Positions 13,593 through 19,331 of a stretch of DNA of 19,331 nucleotides are shown piece by piece. A model generated the notes under the pieces. The model searched no databases. It was not told where the DNA came from and worked only from the letters and a program-made list of their open reading frames with translations. The DNA is from Candidatus Gallibacteroides avistercoris. Lineage in GTDB: Bacteria > Bacteroidota > Bacteroidia > Bacteroidales > CHK158-818. The first letter of the stretch is position 1; every line of letters starts with the position of its first letter. Location: the NCBI GenBank assembly GCA_018714665.1, contig DVNA01000173.1:1-19331 (forward strand). Reading direction: 5' to 3'. Both the position numbers and the translations under genes were made by a program.

Positions 13593-15431
13593 ATGAAAGA
13601 GATTATCCGGGTATTAAGGCGGTTTGTCCCACCATATAGGAAATTTCTTGTATTGAGTATCTTTTTCAATATGCTTTCAGCCGTCTTTACGCTGGTGTCG
13701 TTCAGTGCCATCGGCCCGATTCTGAAAATGCTGTTTAAAGTGCAGGAGGATACGGTGTTCGATTATGTGGATATTCGTATGGACAGTATCCAATCGGTAA
13801 AAGAGGCTGTACTGAACAATGTCAATTACTATCTTTCGCAACAGATTCAGCAGTCGGGTACGGAATATGTTCTTTTCTTGGTGGGTATGTATCTGATTGT
13901 AATGACCTTGTTTAAAACGGCCAGTGCATACCTTGGCTCGTACTTTATGATTCCTATCCGAACAGGAGTAGTGCGAGATATTCGGAATTCGTTGTTTAAA
14001 AAGGTACTCTCTTTGCCGATCGGTTTTTTTACCAGCGAACGGAAAGGGGATGTGATGGCACGTATGACCGGTGATGTGGCGGAGGTGGAAAACTCTATTA
14101 TGGCGTCGCTGGATATGCTGTTTAAGAATCCCATACTGATATTCTTTTATTTGGCGGCCATGCTTGTTATCAGCTGGCAGTTGACGGTTTTTGTACTTGT
14201 TCTGTTGCCTTTGAGCGGTTATGTTATGGGTACGGTAGGTAAGAAACTGAAAAGAACCTCGACGGTGGGTCAGAACCAGTGGGGTGAATTGATGGCGCAG
14301 ATAGAAGAGACGTTGGGGGGATTACGCATTATCAAGGCTTTTTGTGCGGAACATAAGATATTCGCCCGCTTTTTTAAATCGAACGAAGCCTTTAAGCGTA
14401 CGGTGAACCGTATCAGCAGCCGTCAGGCGTTGGCCCACCCGATGAGTGAGCTTTTGGGTACCATTACGATTGTGATTGTCCTGTGGTACGGAGGATCGCT
14501 GATTTTGAGTGGCGACAGCAGTATAGACGCTTCTTTGTTTATTGTTTATCTGACTATCTTTTACAGTATCATCAATCCGGTAAAAGAGTTCTCAAAGGCG
14601 GGTTATGCCGTGCAACGGGGATTGGCATCGATAGATCGTATCGATAAGATACTGACGGCGCAGAATCCGATTACCAGTCCGGAAAATCCGAAACGAATCG
14701 AGACCCTGACCGATCGGATAGAGTACAGGAACGTGTCGTTCAAGTACCATACCGACTGGGTTATTAAAGATGTAAATTTGACTATCCGAAAGGGTCAGAC
14801 CGTGGCGCTGGTAGGACAATCCGGGTCTGGAAAATCTACCTTGGCAGACCTCTTGCCCCGTTTCTACGATGTAGAGAAAGGGAGTATCGAGATTGACGGC
14901 GTTGATGTGCGGGATTTGGATGTCTCCCGTTTGAGGGGGATGATGGGAAATGTGAACCAGGAGGCCATCTTGTTTAACGATACCTTTTTCAACAACATCG
15001 CTTTTGGAGTGGAAAATGCTACCATGGAACAAGTGATGGAGGCGGCCAAGATAGCCAATGCCCATGATTTTATCATGGCTACGGACGAGGGCTATCAAAC
15101 CAATATTGGAGACAGGGGATGTAAACTGTCTGGCGGACAACGGCAACGAATCAGTATTGCGCGTGCCATTTTGAAAAATCCGCCTATCCTGATTCTGGAT
15201 GAGGCAACGTCTGCACTCGATACCGAATCGGAAAAACTGGTGCAGGATGCCCTTGACAAATTGATGAAAAACCGAACTACCGTTGTAATAGCCCACAGAC
15301 TCTCTACCATCAAGAATGCTGATTTGATTTGTGTGATGCACGAGGGAGAGATTGTCGAGCGCGGACGGCACGACGAGTTGATAGCGTTGAACCGTTATTA
15401 TAAACGGTTGGTGGATATGCAGAAATTCTGA
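13593..15431 (+). CDS. MsbA-like ABC exporter (fused membrane and ATPase domains)
   Basis: A 612-residue half-transporter expected to act as a homodimer. The N-terminal part (about 1-340) is a six-helix exporter domain. The C-terminal part is the ATPase: Walker A GQSGSGKST (408-416), signature LSGGQ (512-516), Walker B ILILDE (532-537, catalytic E537) and H-loop histidine 568. Length and architecture match MsbA-type lipid flippases and related multidrug exporters. About 60 residues inserted between the first two helices (about 50-85) are charged and probably periplasmic. The natural substrate cannot be told; lipid A core is possible. The next gene begins 18 bases after its stop, suggesting co-transcription. 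Confidence 0.9.
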   Translation: MKEIIRVLRRFVPPYRKFLVLSIFFNMLSAVFTLVSFSAIGPILKMLFKVQEDTVFDYVDIRMDSIQSVKEAVLNNVNYYLSQQIQQSGTEYVLFLVGMYLIVMTLFKTASAYLGSYFMIPIRTGVVRDIRNSLFKKVLSLPIGFFTSERKGDVMARMTGDVAEVENSIMASLDMLFKNPILIFFYLAAMLVISWQLTVFVLVLLPLSGYVMGTVGKKLKRTSTVGQNQWGELMAQIEETLGGLRIIKAFCAEHKIFARFFKSNEAFKRTVNRISSRQALAHPMSELLGTITIVIVLWYGGSLILSGDSSIDASLFIVYLTIFYSIINPVKEFSKAGYAVQRGLASIDRIDKILTAQNPITSPENPKRIETLTDRIEYRNVSFKYHTDWVIKDVNLTIRKGQTVALVGQSGSGKSTLADLLPRFYDVEKGSIEIDGVDVRDLDVSRLRGMMGNVNQEAILFNDTFFNNIAFGVENATMEQVMEAAKIANAHDFIMATDEGYQTNIGDRGCKLSGGQRQRISIARAILKNPPILILDEATSALDTESEKLVQDALDKLMKNRTTVVIAHRLSTIKNADLICVMHEGEIVERGRHDELIALNRYYKRLVDMQKF

Positions 15432-15449
15432 TAAAATAAAATAGGAAAT

Positions 15450-17696
15450 ATGAAAACTCATTTTACTGCATTGCTGGGCATGGTTTGTCTGGCGATATTG
15501 ACAGCCTGTTCGGGGAGCGGGCAGAAAGATTATCTGAGTTATGTGGACCCGTTTATCGGGACCGGAGAGCACGGCCATGTCTTTTTAGGGGCAAGCGTGC
15601 CTTTCGGGACGATACAGGCCGGTCCGCAGAATATCCACAAGGGATGGGACTGGTGTTCTGGCTATCACTATTCAGACAGTATTATCATCGGTTTTTCCCA
15701 TACGCACCTGAGCGGTACGGGGTGTGCTGATTTAGGCGATATCTTGTTGATGCCTTATGTGGGAGAGATCCGTACCCGGAGAGGTGAACAGAATGACATT
15801 TCGAACAGTTGCTCTTCTTACTACAAACATGAAAAGGAACAATGTAGCCCCGATTATTACGCGTTGACGATGGAAAACGGCGTTAAGGCAGAATTGACCG
15901 CTTCGGGTCATGTGGCCATGCACCGATATACGTTCCCGGACAAAGAGGCTCCCCGGGTGTTGCTGAACTTGCAAGAGGGTAACGGCGACAGGGCCTCGGA
16001 TACCTATATGCGTCTTGCCGATAAGTACACGGTAGAGGGGTATCGCGTGTCGAACGGATGGTCGCCGAAACACCAGGTGCATTTTACGGTTAAGAGTAAA
16101 ACTCCAATTAGCGAACTGCTGGTGTTTGACGAGGATAAACCTGCTGGTTCCGATTCGATTCGGGGCAAGGCGGCAAAAGGAGTCCTGTTGTTTGAGGGAG
16201 ACCCCCGGGAGGTAGAGCTGAAAGTGGCTATCTCATCGGTGAGTGCAGCAAATGCAGCGTTGAACATGGAGAGTGAAGTGCCTCACTGGAACTTTGATAA
16301 AGTCCGTCGCCAGGCTCGGGAGTTGTGGAACAGCGAACTGTCAAAGGTAGAGGTCTCTACTCCTGATGAAAATAAAAAGAAGATATTCTATACCGCCCTT
16401 TATCATGCTTTTATCGCGCCTACGGTGTATGCCGACGTGAATGGCGAGTTCAGGGGACACGATGATAAGATTTACAAGGCCGATTGGGTGAATTACTCCA
16501 CCTTCTCGCTGTGGGATACGTATCGTACGCTTAATCCGCTTTTTACGATTATCCAACCGGAACGGGTGTCGGATATGGTTAACTCCATGCTGAGCATTTA
16601 CGACCAGCAGGGGCGTCTGCCGATATGGCCGTTGGTAGGGGGTGAAACAAACCAAATGCCCGGATATAGTTCAATTCCGGTGATAACCGATGCATACTTG
16701 AAAGGGTTTGGCGGGTTTGATGCCGAACGGGCTTTTGCCGCCTGCAAGTCGTCGGCAGAGAATCCGGCACACGACGGTATCGCTTATGTGTTGAGCCAAG
16801 AATACATTCCCTGCGATAAGGTGGGCGAAGCAACTTCCAAAGCCATGGAATATGCCGTGGGTGATTGGGGTATTGCCGCCATGGCTAAAAAAATGGGGAA
16901 AACCGATGAGGCTGAACTCTTTGCTAAACGGGGACGCTATTATACCCATTACGTGGATACGACCATCGGTTTTGTCCGTCCCAAAAATGCAGACGGAAGC
17001 TGGTTGGCCGATTACGACCCCTTTAATGCTGTACATGGCGGTCAAGGTTATTTTTGTGAAGGTACGGGTTGGCAATATACGTTCTTTGTCCCTCAGCATC
17101 CCGAAGGTTTGATCGAACTGCTGGGAGGCGATGACCGCTTTGTACAGAAACTGGATTCGCTCTTTGCCGCAGAAGGCGATATGGGAGAGTTCGCTTCGCC
17201 TGATATCAGCGGATTGATAGGCCAGTATGCCCACGGAAATGAACCGAGTCACCATATTATATATATGTATGCCTATGCCGGACAACAGTGGAAAGCGGCC
17301 GAAAAGGTACGTTACGTGCAGAACCATTTCTATACCTCCAAACCCGAAGGTATTATCGGTAACGAGGACTGCGGGCAGATGTCGGCTTGGCATATCCTGT
17401 CGGCTTTTGGTTTTTATCAGGTAAATCCCTCGAACGGAGTATTTGTATTCGGCTCTCCTCAGTTTGACAGTGCCGTTATCCAATTACCCGAAGGAAAACA
17501 GTTTACAATTCTGGCTCAAAACAATACGCCCGAAAATATGTATATACAATCGGTTACGTTGAACGGTCAGCCCTATGAAAAGTCGTACATTCGCTATGAC
17601 GATATCATGAAAGGCGGAACGCTTGAATTTGTAATGGGTGCCCAACCGAACAAGTCGTTCGGTGCCGCTCCCGAGAATAGACCGGTATCGCTGTAA
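15450..17696 (+). CDS. GH92 family alpha-mannosidase, lipoprotein
   Basis: GH92 enzymes are calcium-dependent exo-alpha-mannosidases that trim mannose from N-glycans or yeast mannan. The 748-residue protein has a lipoprotein signal ending LTAC (C20). Family landmarks follow in order: DPFIGTGEHGHVF (from 33), GFSHTHLSGTG (81-91), FSLWDTYR (about 352), a region with ETNQMPGYSS, GNEPSHH (E598, candidate catalytic acid) and GNEDCGQMSAWHI (from 637, containing acidic residues of the candidate base region). Length is normal for the family. It lies 18 bases after the ABC exporter and ends at a terminator. No SusC/SusD pair is nearby, so it is not in an obvious polysaccharide utilization locus here. 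Confidence 0.93.
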   Translation: MKTHFTALLGMVCLAILTACSGSGQKDYLSYVDPFIGTGEHGHVFLGASVPFGTIQAGPQNIHKGWDWCSGYHYSDSIIIGFSHTHLSGTGCADLGDILLMPYVGEIRTRRGEQNDISNSCSSYYKHEKEQCSPDYYALTMENGVKAELTASGHVAMHRYTFPDKEAPRVLLNLQEGNGDRASDTYMRLADKYTVEGYRVSNGWSPKHQVHFTVKSKTPISELLVFDEDKPAGSDSIRGKAAKGVLLFEGDPREVELKVAISSVSAANAALNMESEVPHWNFDKVRRQARELWNSELSKVEVSTPDENKKKIFYTALYHAFIAPTVYADVNGEFRGHDDKIYKADWVNYSTFSLWDTYRTLNPLFTIIQPERVSDMVNSMLSIYDQQGRLPIWPLVGGETNQMPGYSSIPVITDAYLKGFGGFDAERAFAACKSSAENPAHDGIAYVLSQEYIPCDKVGEATSKAMEYAVGDWGIAAMAKKMGKTDEAELFAKRGRYYTHYVDTTIGFVRPKNADGSWLADYDPFNAVHGGQGYFCEGTGWQYTFFVPQHPEGLIELLGGDDRFVQKLDSLFAAEGDMGEFASPDISGLIGQYAHGNEPSHHIIYMYAYAGQQWKAAEKVRYVQNHFYTSKPEGIIGNEDCGQMSAWHILSAFGFYQVNPSNGVFVFGSPQFDSAVIQLPEGKQFTILAQNNTPENMYIQSVTLNGQPYEKSYIRYDDIMKGGTLEFVMGAQPNKSFGAAPENRPVSL

Positions 17697-17715
17697 AACT
17701 GGATATTGTAAAAAT

Positions 17716-17750
17716 AAAAAACGCAACAACTCGATTTTGTTGCGTTTTTT
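17716..17750 (+). terminator. Rho-independent terminator after the GH92 gene
   Basis: CGCAACAA pairs with TTGTTGCG, extended by six A-T pairs, around a 7-base loop, ending in a T-run. It lies 19 bases after the stop and only 28 bases before the serine dehydratase ATG. Confidence 0.9.
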
Positions 17751-17778
17751 GTTATCTTCGTTGTATAAATAATGATAT

Positions 17779-18981
17779 ATGGAATCGATCAAAGAAATAT
17801 TCCGGATAGGAAAAGGCCCGTCGAGTAGTCATACTATGGCTCCTCGTGCCGCTTCTCAGCAATTCCTGGCTCGAAACCCGAAGGCTGCCAGATTTGTCGT
17901 AACCCTTTATGGAAGCCTGGCTGCAACAGGAAAAGGCCATATGACCAATACGGCTATTCTGGAAGTTCTTTCTCCTGCGGCACCCACGGAGATTGTGTGG
18001 AAGCCGAAAATATTTTTGCCTTTTCACCCCAACGGGATGCACTTTGAAGCCTACGATGAGGCCGATAATAAGTTGGATGAGTGGACAACGTACAGTATTG
18101 GTGGCGGTGCGCTTGCCGATGAGAACAGTTCCTCTGCCACTCATAATGTCTATGAGATGACCCATTTGGCACAAATACAGGCGTGGTGTGAGCGTACCGG
18201 GTATGGCTATTGGGAGTACGTAGAGATGTGCGAGGGAAAAGAGATATGGGATTATTTGACCGAAGTCTGGAAAGTGATGCAGGAGGCAATCAACCGGGGA
18301 TTGGAAACCGAGGGCGTATTGCCGGGCGGTTTGGGTGTACGCAGAAAAGCAGCCGACTACCTGATTCGTGCCAAAGGTTATACGGACTCTCTTCGCAGTA
18401 GGGGGATGATCTATTCGTATGCGTTGGCAACGTCCGAGGAGAATGCCGCCGGAGGTATTATTGTAACCGCTCCTACCTGCGGGTCGTGCGGCGTATTGCC
18501 GGCGGTGCTCTATCACTTGAAACAAACCCGCGATTTTCGCGAATCGCGTATCCTGCGGGCCATTGCTACGGCCGGATTGTTCGGTAACGTGGCCAAGACA
18601 AATGCATCGGTTTCCGGTGCCCAGGTCGGATGCCAGGGAGAAGTGGGGGTTGCTTGTGCCATGGCCGCTGCTGCTGCCTGCCAACTTTTCGGAGGAACTC
18701 CTGCCCAAATAGAATATGCTGCCGAGATGGGGTTGGAACACCATCTGGGATTGACTTGCGATCCGGTATGTGGATTGGTTCAGATTCCCTGCATCGAAAG
18801 AAATGCCTTTGCAGCTGCCCGTGCTTTTGATGCCAATATTTTTGCAACCTTCTCCGATGGCCGTCATCGGGTTAATTACGATAAGGCATTGGAGGTGATG
18901 CGCCAGACGGGAAATGACCTGCCGAGCCTGTATAAAGAGACCTCGGAAGGAGGATTGGCTAAAAATTATAGCTTGGAGTAA
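17779..18981 (+). CDS. sdaA: L-serine dehydratase (iron-sulfur, single chain)
   Basis: L-serine ammonia-lyase converts serine to pyruvate and ammonia using a [4Fe-4S] cluster instead of pyridoxal phosphate. The 400-residue protein has the beta domain motif GPSSSHTM (13-20) and, in the second half, APTCGSCGVLP. Cysteines 285, 327 and 338 have spacing of 42 and 11, the same as the cluster ligands of the Legionella enzyme. Both domains are in one chain, as is usual in Bacteroidales. The ATG at 17779 is the only start that keeps the N-terminus intact. A near -7 box (TATCTTCG, 17753-17760) lies between the preceding terminator and the ATG. The gene is probably monocistronic. No U-run terminator is clear downstream. 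Confidence 0.95.
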   Translation: MESIKEIFRIGKGPSSSHTMAPRAASQQFLARNPKAARFVVTLYGSLAATGKGHMTNTAILEVLSPAAPTEIVWKPKIFLPFHPNGMHFEAYDEADNKLDEWTTYSIGGGALADENSSSATHNVYEMTHLAQIQAWCERTGYGYWEYVEMCEGKEIWDYLTEVWKVMQEAINRGLETEGVLPGGLGVRRKAADYLIRAKGYTDSLRSRGMIYSYALATSEENAAGGIIVTAPTCGSCGVLPAVLYHLKQTRDFRESRILRAIATAGLFGNVAKTNASVSGAQVGCQGEVGVACAMAAAAACQLFGGTPAQIEYAAEMGLEHHLGLTCDPVCGLVQIPCIERNAFAAARAFDANIFATFSDGRHRVNYDKALEVMRQTGNDLPSLYKETSEGGLAKNYSLE

Positions 18982-19100
18982 ATCTCCTTTTAGATGGGAA
19001 AGATCTGTTGTTTGTGGGTTTTTGTATGTTTTAAAACATATAGCAATCACATACATAACACAAATTAACGTTATGATATAACAAAAAAAGGCATAAAAAG
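18982..19100. other. AT-rich intergenic region with perfect palindromes
   Basis: No coding sequence seen. It holds the perfect 16-base palindrome TATGTTTTAAAACATA (19025-19040) and an 8-base palindrome TAACGTTA (19066-19073). An A-rich tract runs into the promoter at 19101. The 16-base palindrome has no loop and no U-run, so it suits a protein binding site better than a terminator. Confidence 0.5.
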
Positions 19101-19132
19101 TTTGGAAAGGAAGATAAGAGGCAGTATCTTTG
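19101..19132 (+). promoter_or_regulatory. Strong Bacteroidota-type promoter at the right edge
   Basis: TTTG (19101-19104), 20 bases, then TATCTTTG (19125-19132), a full -7 match, preceded by the A-rich tract ACAAAAAAAGGCATAAAAAG that could act as an upstream element. Transcription should begin near 19139. Confidence 0.82.
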
Positions 19133-19138
19133 CCGAGC

Positions 19139-19331
19139 TTTTCAGGACGAACCCCGGGGATTGGCGCTATTCAGAAAGAGCCAGTCGGTCTTAGAAAGAG
19201 AGAGGGGGGGGAGTTTAAGGGAGCATAAGCACATTGAAAGCGTAAAAAAAGAGACAAGAAGCACAAAGGAAACAATAACGGGGAAGTCCCGGCAATTTTT
19301 TCCAGGCAACCATTCGAGCCTATATAGGGGT
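19139..19331 (+). other. Long ATG-free structured leader or RNA gene, incomplete at the window edge
   Basis: Downstream of the promoter at least 190 bases contain no ATG. A clear hairpin lies at 19159-19186: GATTGGCGCT with AGAGCCAGTC, nine pairs and one G-A mismatch, 8-base loop. A purine-rich stretch with a run of eight G follows (19204-19211). At 19279-19291 CGGG pairs with CCCG, and a T-run follows four bases later. CCCCG at 19152 could also pair with CGGGG at 19279, closing the whole element. It could be an rRNA operon leader, a regulatory 5' UTR, or a small RNA of about 160 bases ending near 19301. I see no known riboswitch core or rRNA start. Confidence 0.4.

Noticed and set aside
14592..15578. 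328-residue minus-strand frame opposite the ABC exporter
   Set aside because: It is a shadow of the ATPase domain coding sequence, with no domain signature.
16671..17483. 270-residue minus-strand frame opposite the GH92 gene
   Set aside because: It is antisense to a continuous GH92 protein with family motifs throughout, and has no own promoter or domain.
17752..19056. 434-residue minus-strand frame opposite serine dehydratase
   Set aside because: It is fully antisense to a well-supported enzyme gene, has no recognisable domain, and crosses the terminator and promoter regions.
19133..19331. Known riboswitch, tRNA, tmRNA, RNase P RNA or 16S rRNA at the right edge
   Set aside because: None of the conserved cores that I know for these RNAs is visible. 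An rRNA leader remains possible, but no 16S start lies inside the window.

Overview
The window looks like a chromosomal segment of a Bacteroidota bacterium, most likely a member of the Bacteroidales. Three things point there. The promoters that can be read carry the Bacteroidota -7 box TAnnTTTG with a TTTG element 18-20 bases upstream. Start codons are preceded by A-rich sequence rather than Shine-Dalgarno motifs. The proteins (type B L31, the S2/S9/L13/EF-Ts set, a NigD-like lipoprotein, GH92, single-chain serine dehydratase) have a Bacteroidales character. The genus cannot be named from the sequence alone.

Layout. 1-460: an unrecognised four-helix membrane protein. 461-620: two copies of a 57-base palindromic repeat. 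631-3550: the minus-strand ribosomal operon rplM-rpsI-rpsB-tsf with a readable promoter, a folded rplM leader, a possible S2 leader between rpsI and rpsB, a long hairpin between rpsB and tsf, and a terminator. 3581-5724: a NigD-like lipoprotein and lpxB, both minus. 5803-6461: yqgE/algH on plus, ending at a perfect 19-bp bidirectional terminator shared with rpmE (type B L31, minus). 7068-10470: a five-gene minus-strand operon made of an ABC ATPase, permease, YtrA-type GntR regulator, second permease and a small membrane-anchored protein. A 24-base palindrome lies on its transcription start. 10649-12766: transketolase and its terminator. 12814-12870: the third copy of the repeat. 12889-13377: a free-standing exported carboxypeptidase-regulatory-like domain. 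13552-17750: an MsbA-like ABC exporter and a lipoprotein GH92 alpha-mannosidase, probably co-transcribed. 17779-18981: L-serine dehydratase. 18982-19331: an ATG-free region with palindromes, a strong promoter and a folded, purine-rich leader that runs out of the window.

Most of the window is core metabolism, translation and envelope biogenesis. The least explained parts are the ABC/GntR operon, which the sequence suggests is controlled by its own regulator and which ends with an unknown protein; the untranslated transcript at the right edge; the paired-hairpin repeat; and the RNA structures inside the ribosomal operon. No insertion sequence, CRISPR array, tRNA or rRNA gene could be supported within the window.
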